Shown one piece after another: positions 1 through 11,813 of a stretch of 63,427 nt of DNA; position 1 is the first letter of the stretch; each line of letters starts with the position of its first letter. This DNA is from Dimargaris cristalligena (taxonomy: Eukaryota; Kickxellomycota; Dimargaritomycetes; Dimargaritales; Dimargaritaceae): positions 1 through 63,427 of the forward strand of contig JANBQC010000089.1 in NCBI GenBank assembly GCA_027576995.1. Reading direction: 5' to 3'. The notes under the pieces are model-generated. The model worked only from the letters and a program-made list of their open reading frames with translations. It was not told the origin of the DNA and did no database searches. A program made the translations under genes and the position numbers.

Positions 1-1137
1 GAAGTGCGTGTTTCCCTTAGCCAGTTAGTTTTTCCCACTAGACTGAGGCTGCTCCAGTTGGCCCTGATAAGGTTATCAGGCTATATTGCCCTGTGGTATT
101 AATTGTGACCACAACACCAGTTTATTTATTGCCGGCTGACATCCACCGATATTATCAAACTTTTCATAATTCCCACCGTGAGACCAGATTGATTACAAAG
201 AGAATAGAGACCTAGTTTAACCCCACCGTATCACAATTTATAAGATATGGGAGAGGTTCAACCGAGCTGTATAACGAAAAATCCATTGGATGAAGCAAAT
301 CTTACTGGTTAAACATAAATCTCCCATACATTATCCCATGCGCTTATCATTTAAAACCTTATACAGCGGGGCCGAATTTCACCCATATTATCTTGGGAAT
401 CGGGGTAGGTCATATATTTGAAATTGCATAAACCGTAGCCTGTATACATATAGTATAGGTTCAATCTAGCTATATAACGGGAGAACATGATCGATGAGAC
501 CGGGTGTCACTTCTTATATTAAGAGGATCTCGTTCATTTAACCATATAGATGACTAAGGGCGTGTCTGTGTATAAAAGTCCTTCCCTGGCCAATTCTTAA
601 TATACATCACCGATTCGGGTATTATCTCCCTAATACTATTTTGGAATAGCCACATGAATGTAGTCTACTTTGAAGAGGTAAATAAATACCATATATACTG
701 CATCTGTTGGTTTAAATTGCCCATAAAAAATATTCAAATACTAGGGAATCCTATACAGCTCGACTAAATTTCGCACCCACAATTCGCACTATAGCTAAGC
801 TAAATATCGCGGGTCTACAGAAGGCAGGTGGGACTATAGCTATATACAGGCCGTAATATTCAAACCGATGGCTGGTAAGCAACTGTTAAACAGTGGACGG
901 TTGTTTATAATTTTCCCAAACCCTGGAAGTCGGACTTGTTGAGAGTAAACCGGTATACTATTGGTTGCTTGGCTTGTTATGGGCTAGCCACTCTTTCGCA
1001 TTGGCAAGCGCTGCAGCCAACTCCATTTTTGTTTCCCATCCCATTCCACTCGCTTTTTCTATCGTTCCTTATTTTGGCGTTTCCTTTTCTTGCCCTTCTC
1101 AGTTCCGTTGCTAGTTATTACCTACCCTCCCACCGAC
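1..1137. other. Gene-free left edge with repeat remnants
   Basis: No coding region is recognisable here. The stretch holds one full copy of the dispersed 144-bp repeat (245-388). Two shorter pieces resemble that repeat's ends: one at about 454-480 like its left part, one at about 755-782 like its right part. They suggest an older, interrupted copy. The last 150 bases are pyrimidine-rich and probably form the WRAP73 promoter and leader. Confidence 0.6.
245..388 (+). repeat. 144-bp dispersed repeat, copy 1
   Basis: One of three copies of nearly identical length (others at 19556-19699 and 54840-54982), all in the same orientation. The ends are inverted repeats: the left end reads ATATGGGAGAGGTTC and the complement of the right end reads ATATGGGTGAAATTC. 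The interior shares a GCTGTATAACGAAAAAT block. There is no coding capacity, so it looks like a MITE-type non-autonomous DNA element. No convincing target-site duplication is visible. Confidence 0.75.
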
Positions 1138-4100
1138 ATGGATTTCTCCGTCCTCTACAAACATATTGGCGGCCAAGTGGTGTTTTCGCCCGACGGCAAG
1201 TACCTTGCTTCAAGCCTGAAGGAGCGTCTCGTCATTCGCGACAGCCTGGAGCTGGGGGTATTGCATACATTTATTTGCTCGTATCCGATCCAGGACATTC
1301 AATGGGGCCCCCATTCCGACTACATTCTCTCGGCTTCGTATAAGCAGGCCAAGGTCGATGTGTGGAATCTACAAGACGAAAAGCGGCACATTGACATTGA
1401 AGACGCCTTTTGCGGTATGAATAGTGCTCGTTGGTGCCCCGATGGCATTCATATTATGGTCGTGTCCGAGTTTCAGGTAAGGGCCGTATAGTAATTCATA
1501 GGCAGTCAATGGGTGGCCTCCAACCTATTTCTAAACTCCGACAGGGGTTGGGGATCTAAACTATGTATTTGTTGACCGCAAATCCCTAGGGTACGATGCT
1601 AGTTTAACGAAAATACACGACTATTTCGCTCACCACATTTCTCCTACCCTATTACCATCAAACTTAATTAAACCGGCACTATTTAGGTGCGGTTATCCAT
1701 ATGGTCCCTCTTGAGTGGCGAGGCATTTTATATCCAGTACCCGAAATATAAAGATAAAGGTAGGTTGGTTGTCTGTCTTTTAATTTCATGTAGATTAAGT
1801 TGCTTATTTGTGGAATTGCCGCCGCTTTTATCGATTGTCCTCGGTATATTTAGTAACCGGATATTTCCCATTAATTATGCCACTTTGTCACCACCCTCTT
1901 ACTCGGCTCCTTACAGGCATTTCCTACAGCTCCGACGACCGGTTTGTAGCGATCCTTGAACGACAGGAGTCCAAGGACGCGGTGGGTGTATATAGTACCG
2001 ATCCATGGGCCCTTCAGAAGGTAAGTCTCCTAATTTACCATATGCGACGTATTGCCTCTCCATTGTAAATTTATCCATCGTGTACTACCATATGATAAAT
2101 TCACTTAGAGTGAATAGCTTAGGACATCGATATTAACCACCTTAATAACGGCTTGTAAATACTCGTCTATATAGCAATTTACGGTGGATGCCATTGATAT
2201 TGAAAATATCGCCTGGTCCCCAGATGACCGGTATATTGCCGTTTGGGACTCCAATGTAGACGTAAGTGTATTGTTTTTGCATATAGGCCGAACAAAATCA
2301 GGAAATGCTGACTATTTGTTTGCTTTAGTAAACAACTACCATAATAATATTATATTTCCTCACTGCAGTAATAGCCCTGTCAAAACATCTATTTCTAATC
2401 CCCACCATGCCTAACATACATTGAAATTGATGGGGCACCCTTTCTACCTATCAGTACAAAGTATTTATCTACAATCCTCTAGGTATTTTGAAACGGACAT
2501 ACCGGGCCTACGAGGACGGACTGGGCATCAAAAGCGTCACCTGGGACCCATTTAGTCAATTCTTAGCAGTTGGCAGCTACGACCAACAGGTAAGTACTGT
2601 TTTTATTCAATCATGTACGATTTGTTTTTCGGGGTTAGGTTTAGACTGATCGGCTTAAGGTATATGCGAGTTACCGGTTACCTTTTAACTCGGCTGAGGA
2701 CTTGCGTATGCTGATTTCTAACTAACTGTACCAACTGCCATTGTTTCCAATTCTGCACCAGGTTCGCTTGCTAAATACGTATAACTGGTCCCCATTTTTG
2801 ACGCTCAAACACCCTTCCAAAGTCACTCGGCCGGATGTTGTAAGTCTTAATTCATATTGTTCCATTTTACTCATTAGTGTCAAATTCCTTGACTTGAATC
2901 AAGGGAAATAGTAACGGTCGTTCAAAAGAACGCTATTCTCCCATAATAGTGAACATGCCCTAACCTTGGTCTTTGGTATCTATCTCTTTTTCGTTTACCA
3001 TACCCGGTACCAGAAAATATACGTCGAAACAGATGTGTCCAACGAAATTAACGATACCTCGCATCGATTTTCAACCAAAAAGATGCTTCGGCGATGTAAG
3101 TTACCCGGGGAGGTTTTTTTTTTCATCTGACTACACTGTATACTTGATTCACCCTCCTCCATAAGATTTGATCCATCGATTTAGCCAGTTAACCAAACCA
3201 TATTTACTATTCAAAAACACTCCCATTTGTCCGTACTAACGGCATTGCTTTTAGTTGAACTACAAGATAAATACAGCAATATCACCACTGTTGTTCCCGA
3301 CGGCACCAAGCCCAACCCCAAGCTAGGCATTGGGTTCATGGAGTTTAGTTACTCTGGGGACTATTTCTGTACTCGCAATGGTAAGTTCCTGTTTTTTTTT
3401 TGTACCTGGATGTCCTTAAATGGTCTTATTATGGGCCACTATACCTCTACCATGTCATTTTTTATATGGTATAAGGCAACTGGCCCCACACACAATTGGT
3501 ATGCAAATATCCAATCTTTAACTAACTACTGGTCATCCTTTGCCAAATTATTGGTATTTGCTCCACCTTAAACCCTCGTTGGTTCTTCGTCAGATAATAT
3601 GCCCAATAGTCTATGGATTTGGGATATGAAGACTTTACGACTATACGCCTTCATCCATATGATTGACCCGATTCGAACGGTTCGGTGGAACCCCGCGTCA
3701 GCCGATATACTGGCATTCTCGTGTACTGCCAATTGCGTATACCTTTGGCGGCCCGAAAGGGGATGCGAGTTTTACGAACTTCCAGCAGGTAAGCCCCACA
3801 GGCCGATTCACTTTCCTTTTTAAAACTTCCACCAATGAATGTCCTACGGAGCACTAAAGAGTTCCAGTAGCCAATTGTTTCCCCAAATAGGAGAGTTGCA
3901 CGAACCTACACAGTATGTACCGCAGTTTATGGGGGGAAATCAACTAGTATTCCAGGCGGGGATCCTACACCTTGATGTTTTCATAGATGGCTTTCCCCCA
4001 TATTTCTTTGCGCGATTTTTGTGAACTTATCGATGACTGAATGACTGACAATCCATTCTTACTGATTATACCATATCTTACGTCTGTCCCTATTATCTTG

Positions 4101-4248
4101 GACTCCTGCTACGGCGGGTGTGCCTCCATCCCTTTGTTTAGCCAACTTTAACCTAACGACCTTCCACTGGAGTCCCTCGGGCCACGCGATTGCCTTCCTG
4201 GACAAGGAAAGGTTCCACCTGGGATTTGTCGCCCGTCCGTCAGAATAA
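1138..4248 (+). CDS. WRAP73: WD40 protein WRAP73 (Wdr8), spindle-pole/centrosome factor
   Basis: Homologue of WRAP73/Wdr8, a WD40 protein that works at spindle poles with Msd1/SSX2IP-type partners in microtubule anchoring. Ten exons join in frame: 1138-1476, 1687-1759, 1917-2020, 2175-2261, 2455-2589, 2762-2839, 3014-3095, 3255-3380, 3594-3788, 4142-4248. They give 441 aa, close to the family length. Nearly all donors are GTAAG or GTAGG. WD-type strands recur, for example SPDGKYLASS near the start, WSPDDRYIAVWDS, WDPFSQFLAVGSYD, WNPASADILAF and, near the end, WSPSGHAIAFLDKERF. The N-terminus MDFSVLYK and the last blade are typical of the family. The last intron (353 nt) is the least certain, and a small extra exon could lie in it. 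Function is taken from the family. Confidence 0.9.
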
Positions 4249-5286
4249 ACTTGCACTATTGCTCACTTAATTACTTCCATTCCGGGCTCCATAAGTGCTC
4301 AAATGCCCCGACGCTACGTGTCAGTCATACTCCGTTAATAGCCCTACTTTAGTTTAAAAGTCGATGTACTTTATCGCTTTGGTTAATTTGAATCAGATCC
4401 TATATAATATAAATAAGTTGATCTGCTCGGGTGCTGTGTAATATTTGCCGATTGGCCCTTTGGGTGGTCAGGATCACACTGATCCAACCTGTTCAGTAGA
4501 GTAGCACATGAGAAGTGAAGTCATGTGCAAATATTAGCTGGCGGTGGGTTTCCGCTAGAAGTATTGCGAGCAAACCTATAGCAATAATACCGCAAAGTTC
4601 GTAGTAGTACGTTGCTTGACTGTGACGATGCGGCATTGGGGGGAAATACCCACCACTGACCGTAGCCAACTAGTTTGGTAATCGATGTTCGGTAGTTCTG
4701 GCCCTATAATAGGGAAATGCCCAAGAAAATACCGTATCTGATAACTAGTTTACGTGGGCCCCAGTTAAAGTCTCAAACCAGCCACTGGTGACACATAATC
4801 GTATGAGCCACCGATTAGCTGGAGGGCATTATTAACTGAGGCCGGTCTGAAACCGACCAACTGTTCCATTCCCAGTCAGTCCAACTAGCCCCACCACTCG
4901 GGTTGGGTGGTCGGGACTATTTCTCTATTACTCTCTATAGTGGGAGGGCCGCACGCACTATAAATCAAGCACCGGGCTCCTGAGACTATATATAATGATG
5001 AGGGCTGCTCCCTCTCACCCAAACACCAAGCACGTCATCCGTCCCTTACTACACTTGCTCACTGGCCACCACCACTATAGCCCAAAGACGCATTCCACGC
5101 TTCTTATTGGCACCTTGTCCATGCGAAGTGAAGGTCCCTTACTCTTGTGCCTGGTTGTCCATTAACAACCTCGATTTGCTTTTTCACATTGTAACTTTCC
5201 ATTGGTCTTCCGTCGTGGCCCGACGGCTCTTCTCAGCACCAAACCGCTTGTTCCTGCACTCAACCTTTTAGTATTTTCCGTCAGCA
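4249..5286. other. Intergenic, WRAP73 to ATM1
   Basis: No gene is seen. The right end (about 4950-5286) should hold the ATM1 promoter; an ACTATAAATC sequence lies near 4958 and a TATATATAAT sequence near 4987. The rest is unremarkable single-copy sequence with normal CpG content. Confidence 0.5.
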
Positions 5287-7716
5287 ATGCACTTACTCCG
5301 TGTGCCTACCCATGGCTCAGGTCGGAGGGCATTCCCGCTACACCGGGTCAACCTACGGACCGCCCGACACCTCAGTACGACAATCCGCTCCCATGTTCCG
5401 CCGTTGACTCGGGCTGGCGCTAGTGAGGTCTTGGGTTGCCCCCTACTGGCTTTTTCCAAGGGAACCTGGACGACCCAGAGCTCCCGTCCTATCCGGTTAC
5501 TTAGCACCAAGAAGGACCAACTCCCCCCTACCCCAACCAAAGTACCCCCGGTCCCAACTCCCCGCACCAAAAAGGACCAGCAGGCCAGCGACTTTCAAAT
5601 TATTCGGCATCTGCTTAAGTACGTCTGGCCGAAAAACGACCCGGGGGCTAAGCTCCGCGTGGTCGCCGCTTTATCTCTACTAGTCATGGGTAAAGTATTA
5701 AACGTGCAGGTGCCCATGATCTTCAAGCACATTGTAGACACGTTAAATGGGGTCGACCCGGCGGCCGGGGGAGTGTCCCTCGTAACCATAGCCGGTGCCA
5801 TGTTAATTGGTTACGGTGGCGCTCGACTAGGCGCGGCTGCCTTCCAGGAACTGCGCAATGCCGTTTTTTCCCGGGTGGCCCAAACGGCGATCCGTAAAGT
5901 GGCCCTCAATGTATACCAACACTTGCTCCATCTGGACCTGAGTTTCCATCTTTCGCGGCACACGGGCGGGCTCACGCGGGCCATTGATCGCGGAACCAAG
6001 GGTATTAGTTTCCTGCTCTCGTCCATGGTCTTCCACTTTCTCCCGACCGTTTTGGAGATTGGTATCGTCTGTACCATCCTAGCCTCCAAGTACGGGGTGT
6101 CGTTCGCCTACATTACGGCCGGCACCATGGCCGCGTACGTGGCCTTCACCCTGGCCGTGACCCAGTGGCGTACGCGCTTCCGCCGGGATATGAACGTGGC
6201 CGATAACCAGGCCGCCACCATCGCGGTGGATTCCTTGATCAACTTTGAGTCGGTCAAATATTTCAACAACGAGAATTTCGAGGCCCAACAATACAATCAG
6301 GCCCTGGTCAAATACGAGAAGGCTGCCCTGCGTACCGCCAGTAGTCTGGCCTTTTTAAATGCCGGTCAGAACGCCATCTTTAGCGTGTCCCTGACGGCTA
6401 TGATGTGGATGGCCAGTCAGGGTATTGTGGACGGAACCCTAACGGTTGGGGACTTGGTCATGGTGAATGGCCTCGTCTTCCAGCTATCCCTGCCCCTGAA
6501 TTTCCTGGGCTCGGTGTACCGTGAGCTCCGCCAATCCCTAATCGATATGGACGCCCTGTTCGGCCTGCAGAACGTCAATAGCCAGGTCGTTGACTCCCCC
6601 AATGCCCGCGATCTCGTCTGGCGGGGTGGGGAGATTCGCTTCGAGGATGTGACTTTTGGCTACCACCCGGACCGCCCCATCCTCTCAAACTTCAGCTTTG
6701 TCATTCCCGCCGGGCAGAAGACGGCCATCGTGGGTCCGAGTGGGTGCGGCAAGTCGACGATCCTTAAGCTGATTTTCCGCTTTTACGACCCCACCTCGGG
6801 TAATATATATATCGATGGGCAGAACCTTAAGGATATCAAATTAGAGAGCCTGCGGAAGATGGTGGGCACGGTACCCCAGGTAAGTTTATGAATAGATAGG
6901 ACCATTTAGGATGGTGTCGGCCGAAGGCTACGCACCGTTTCTAAAATCAACCACATCCCCCTAGAAAGTAGGGACACATGGGGGCCCGAGTAGTTTAATT
7001 GGGATAAATTGCTCGTCCATAGTATGGTTTATCATTTCAAACAGTTGAACCTTGGAATCTCCCTAGTGGGCGACCCATTTGAATGATACCATTCATTAGT
7101 TTATAACCAAGCTCTCATTAACCCAATTACACAACCAATCCCCAATTCACCTAAATAGGATACGGCCCTCTTCAACAACACCATTTACCACAACATCCTC
7201 TACGGCCGCACTTCCGCCACGACGGACGAAGTCATAGCGGCGGCCAAGGAAGCCCAGATTCACGACGCCATTATGAGATTGCCCGATAAATACGAAACCA
7301 GAGTCGGCGAACGGGGCCTGATGCTGTCGGGCGGAGAAAAACAACGCGTGGCGTTAGCCCGTGCCATTCTGAAAAACAGTCCCATCTTATTTTTCGACGA
7401 GGCCACCTCGGCCCTAGACACGCACACGGAGCGGGACATCCTGGCCCACATCCGGGCCATATTACGGAATAAGAACCGGACCGGTATTTTTATCGCCCAT
7501 CGACTGCGGACCATCTACGACGCGGATCTGATCCTGGTTCTTAAAGACGGCCGGCTCCACGAACAGGGTACCCATAACTCGCTGCTGAGCCAAACGGGAG
7601 ACCATTACTTATACCAGGCCATGTGGCAGATGCAGGAGACGGCGGCGACTGACCCCGCCGTAGAGACGGAAAGTGAATTGGTAGAGAAGCCAGATAGTAA
7701 ACCAACGGTATTTTAA
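5287..7716 (+). CDS. ATM1: Mitochondrial ABC transporter Atm1 (Fe-S related exporter)
   Basis: Half-type ABC exporter of the mitochondrial inner membrane (Atm1/ABCB7 family). The family exports a glutathione-dependent sulfur compound needed for cytosolic iron-sulfur protein assembly. Exons 5287-6879 and 7159-7716 join in phase 0 to give 716 aa, the usual length. The N-terminus is Arg-rich and lacks acidic residues for about 40 residues, as a mitochondrial presequence should. Six membrane segments occupy about residues 105-395. The nucleotide-binding domain has Walker [10 protein letters not shown] (K489), the signature LSGGEKQR (587-594), Walker B ILFFDE (D611, E612) and the switch His645. 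The intron falls within the nucleotide-binding domain, just before the Q-loop-following sequence [11 protein letters not shown]1, another iron-sulfur gene, lies 16 kb away and is probably unlinked in function. Confidence 0.95.
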
Positions 7717-8654
7717 TCTAAGACTACCCCCCTCTCCCTATCAGTCAGTTCAGTTCAGGCGGTATCTTGAAACATCGGAAGGTATTGTGATGTGCAGTTG
7801 TTTACATTATTTGGCCCCAGGAATTTTTATGTATATTGGAATAAACTAACGAAATTTATCGAGAGACAGTATGTGCAGCAATGCGGTTAGAATGGTCAAT
7901 AGCTGAATGGTTAGTCAGTCGGTCCATAATCGAAGGGTGAATAGGCTGATGTTTCACTCGACAGTCACTGTTGTGTTGAAATAGCCTGTTTTGATTTATG
8001 GATTAGAGATGGATCCATCGACCCTACTGGTTTAATATTGGCCCAGCGACAACCACTGGGGCACAATAACAGTGCATGGCTGACCTTCTCTCGTTGGTCT
8101 GATAGAGCCGCAAGGTCCTCGTCCTCTGCACACCTCCCTCTCGCTTAGTAAAGTGGGATTGTGCTGCCATTGGTGCCCATCTCCCATTTAGCTATTGGAA
8201 TTAGCCGGTTACTGAGCACAGCGGGTGATTGGAAGGACAGCGTCCCGATAAATCCAATCCTTGTGGCAAAATCCGTTTCATATCTTTTTTTGAGGCCAGT
8301 AGGCGGACTACAGAATCAACTGGGTCGCACTTGTCCTCCACTGCTCTACGGCGGTGGTTGGCGCAGAAGTACATTCTGAAGACTGTACGAGCCAACCAGG
8401 CGGGTCCTTTAACTCCATAACGCCGAGTCCAATAAGATCATACTGGGGTAGTACGAGGTACTCGACTTTCCCCCTGATTATATCGTATTCACCATTTGTT
8501 GAATATTGCGCGTCGCCTCTATTCCCCTCCCTCTCTGCTTCTCCTTATCCCTCACCCCCACACACACACACTCTCTCTCATTAAATACCTTTACCTCTCC
8601 CAGTATTATCCCTCTTAGAATTCATTTCGTCGACCATTCTACCTATTTGTCACT
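7717..8654. other. Intergenic with short CA/CT tract
   Basis: No gene is supported. Just upstream of the phosphatase gene is a simple-sequence tract, CA repeats at about 8560-8571 running into CT repeats to 8579, typical of fungal pyrimidine-rich promoters. Confidence 0.5.
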
Positions 8655-9143
8655 ATGAGTGCTCCTATTGTCCCCGTCTACATGGACCCCGAGGAACTGG
8701 CCGTTCTGGTTCAGGATCCCGCCAAGGTGCCGAAGAAGGACTACCTGGTCATTGACGTGCGCACCACGGACTACGTTGGCGGCCACATTCCCGGTGGTAT
8801 TAACCTACCTGCCTCCCAGTTTTACGGGTTTCTCGAATACATCAACGCCAACTTTGCCACCGTCCCGCTCATTGTGGTTCACTGTGCCCTTTCCCAGGTC
8901 CGTGGCCCCAAGTCGGCCCGCATTCTCACCGAGTATTTTCAAACCCGGGCCCGGACCAGTCCAAACCCGACCGCCAGTGGGACCGAGGACAAGGAAGCCC
9001 CAGCGACGGGGACCGCCCCTGCTTTACCCCAGGTCAAGATCCTCCGGGGTGGCATTACCGACTGGGTGGCCAAGTACAAGGACGTCCCTGGTATGATTGA
9101 GGACTTCGACGCCGAGCTCTGGGAGTCGGAACTAATGTACTAG
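8655..9143 (+). CDS. Cdc25/rhodanese-like phosphatase (Ibp1/Ych1 type)
   Basis: Single-exon, 162-aa protein made almost wholly of one rhodanese-fold domain, like the small fungal phosphatases Ibp1 and Ych1, which are related to Cdc25 and to arsenate reductase Acr2. The early strand LVIDVRTTDYVGGHIPGGIN (residues 31-50) is the standard rhodanese front half. The active site is HCALSQVRGPKSA. Cys77 and Arg83 make the C-x5-R loop of Cdc25-like phosphatases, one residue longer than the loop in sulfurtransferases. A Pro/Thr-rich linker (about residues 99-120) interrupts the domain before the closing ILRGGITDW. Predicted activity is protein-tyrosine phosphatase or arsenate reductase; sequence alone does not decide between them. 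Confidence 0.85.
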   Translation: MSAPIVPVYMDPEELAVLVQDPAKVPKKDYLVIDVRTTDYVGGHIPGGINLPASQFYGFLEYINANFATVPLIVVHCALSQVRGPKSARILTEYFQTRARTSPNPTASGTEDKEAPATGTAPALPQVKILRGGITDWVAKYKDVPGMIEDFDAELWESELMY

Positions 9144-9961
9144 CCACTTGCCGTACCTTCGTTTTTATTTTTTATTTTTCATGTCTTGCCCTCCTCCCAC
9201 ACCCACGCCGATTTGGCCTTACTTGATTGTCCCTTGACGGGATACATAGAGGATCTCGCCCTTTAGGCTTTGATAGCCTCCCAAAAGAATCACCTCGTCA
9301 CGTACTTCATCTATTCACCCGCTTGATGCGGGGATAGCTATATATCTTTCAACACCATTACTTACCAAAGCCGGATCTTTGATCATGATATATAAGGCTC
9401 AATAAAGGAATGATCTGCTGCCAGGAGGGTGGTCATTGTTTACCTACACAACTTGATCTAGTACTAATCTTTATATTATCTGGGATCGAGGGGCCTTATT
9501 CGGTGATATTAGGGTGATGGCATGCTAGGATTATCCCGTAGATGGGTTGGATACGCTGCTATATAATAAAAATATCGGGCCGTGCGAGTAAATATCCAAC
9601 ATGAGAAGCGAATGGGGGACAATGGCATAGGTAATAGTAGTACAATCGATGGCGGGCTTTTTCGTTATGCATCTCATCAGGAATAAGCCAGAGGGGAAAT
9701 TCCTTTGGAAATAAGCATCCTAATCGTCTGAATCATCGTCGCGGGGTGGTTGGAGGGATTGCACATAGTTATACACCTCAGGATACCGGCAGGCGACAGT
9801 GGACTTGAGCTCTCTGGGTAATCATCACGACAACAGTACGGTTCGGTATAAAGTGCAATTGTGATATAATCTAATGAGTAGAGGTCTTCGCTGAAAAAAG
9901 GACGAGTAAAATATAGTATAGCAGGTAAAGGGACTGGTGGGCAATACACCATAATCTAACA
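9144..9961. other. Intergenic between convergent genes
   Basis: Tail-to-tail spacer between the phosphatase gene (+) and KXD1 (-). A T-rich run at about 9161-9180 follows the phosphatase stop and could serve 3'-end formation. Nothing else is recognised. Confidence 0.5.
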
Positions 9962-10640
9962 TTACCTGATCCTCCGATATATGGAGTCGATATCGGTCTT
10001 TAGTTCACGAATAGTGTTGGTGTGGTGCTTGAGTTTACCGCTCATTTCGTAGTAAGAGCTCCGACTCAGGGCGTTGAACTCCATCAGCTCTTCTCGTGCA
10101 ATACGCAGGGCTTCTTTACTGTTCAGGGTTGGTGGTACAATTGGTCATTGCAGAATCGCCATATAAGCACATAGTACAGGTATGTTGGTTTTAATAGCTC
10201 CACCGGGGCAAGGCAGTTCGTCGCAGGCCACCAATATTGGCGTATTAAAGACGAATGCCTCTTTCACAGACTATTCCTTTGCTGTAAAGCCACGGTAGGT
10301 GGGGGGGAGAGGGTTTGCTTAGGGATAAAGCCCAGAGTTGCTAAGTAGTAATAGGCCTCACTTACGCTTTAAGCTGCTCCCCGGCAATAGCATCCACCTG
10401 TTCATTACTTAAACTGTCAATGAGGGGCGCAAACACCGGTTCCGTTAATGCATCCTCGGACGACAGGTCATTGATTGATAGGGTCTGGGCTGGCATGAGG
10501 GGGCCGGTCGGTGGGTCTGAGGATGGTGGTAAGTCAAAGTCAAAAAGACCGAGGCTGTTCTGACGCTGTACGGGCAAAGCGGTATGCACCGGGAAGGCCG
10601 GCGAAACAGGAGGCGGGGATTCGTGTCGGGAAAGACTCAT
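9962..10640 (-). CDS. KXD1: KxDL-motif protein KXD1 (BLOC-1/BORC subunit)
   Basis: Small 143-aa protein ending in the KxDL signature. The C-terminus reads ELKTDIDSIYRRIR: hydrophobic heptads, then K-x-D-I/L, then a basic end. KXD1 belongs to the BLOC-1 and BORC complexes that control endolysosome traffic and positioning. Exons 10640-10366 and 10118-9962 join (the split Ala codon GC|T) to give a coiled-coil C-terminal half of about 55 residues. The N-terminal half is Pro/Ser-rich and probably disordered. The ATG at 10640 was preferred to an in-frame one at 10799 because the extra residues look untranslated and non-conserved. The boundary of the 247-nt intron is inferred. Confidence 0.8.
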
Positions 10641-11559
10641 AATCTGCGGGGTATTTTTACAGTAACGGGGAGGGGCAAGTCTGAGAAGGGTGAATGTAAA
10701 AGCCGAAAGAAACATGTATATAGATGGGTACAAAATTGAACGAGAATGAGAGAGCCAAATGTAGGACAAGAAACCTCCCATTGAACTTATCCCACACATG
10801 GGCTATGGGGACTATCGATAATAAATGCTGTCAGCGTGCTGTTATCTATTCGCGTTACTTATATCTCTCAATGGGCAAATCCACAAGACTACAATAACCG
10901 AACAATCGCCGTACACATGTGCGGGGATAGCATCAGGCAATAACCTCAATCAGTAAAACTAAAGGAAATTAAATAGGATCGGCTGGTAGGAATGAATACG
11001 AGGAGGAGAAAGGTAGGAAACATAATTCAGTGCTAATACCTCTCCCGTCTACTTCGAAAAAAGTAATCCTTTTAAGGAAGATTCTGGATTTCCCTTTATT
11101 AACATAATGGGGCTGCCAAACAAATTGTCCGTTAGAACGAAACATAATACATGACCAATAAAAATGGAGTCGGATTATATTTATAAAATGTAATACAAAT
11201 AATGTCGTGAGGTCGAATCAATATTAGCTTCGCGCTCAAAAAATCAGGACTACTCTCGATTTCTCCAACCCGGACCACTTCTCTGAAAATGGGAAACATC
11301 AAGTCCTTTAAAAATAGAATCGAAAATGGGGGTTTTATTTAAAATATTCCAAAGAATACTCAGGAGCCATCATACTAACCGCTTATAATAAAAATGATGT
11401 TTTATGTTCAAGGTCGGGCTTCAGCTCGTACTCTGCCACTCGATTGCGTCCGTGCTTTCGTTCCCTATTCACGATCGAAGCCTGCAGGATTAATTAAATC
11501 TGTCAAACTGCTATCTAGAACCGGTTGGTTTAGGAAGGGTCAATGTGGGCATTTGCTAG
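10641..11559. other. Intergenic, AT-rich
   Basis: No coding sequence is supported. It is AT-rich, particularly 10840-11400, and leads into the duplicated accessory segment. It should contain the KXD1 promoter at its left end. Confidence 0.5.
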
Positions 11560-11813
11560 AGATCCTTCGTCATCGACGGCCATTGCTATCGAGCAGGATC
11601 TCGTTTTGGTGATTTGCTTTCCACTCCACGCTCTCGGTGGCGACTAAAAATTACTTCATTGGGACTGGTGACAAGATCTGTTTGAGAGAAATTAGGTAAA
11701 TTTCGGAAGTGATGGTCGAAGGTGACACGGATAACTATTCTAACCCTAACCCTCCGCCCATTCTGCACTAAGCAGAAATACTAAAGATATAGCATGTAGA
11801 AGAGAGTAGCGCA

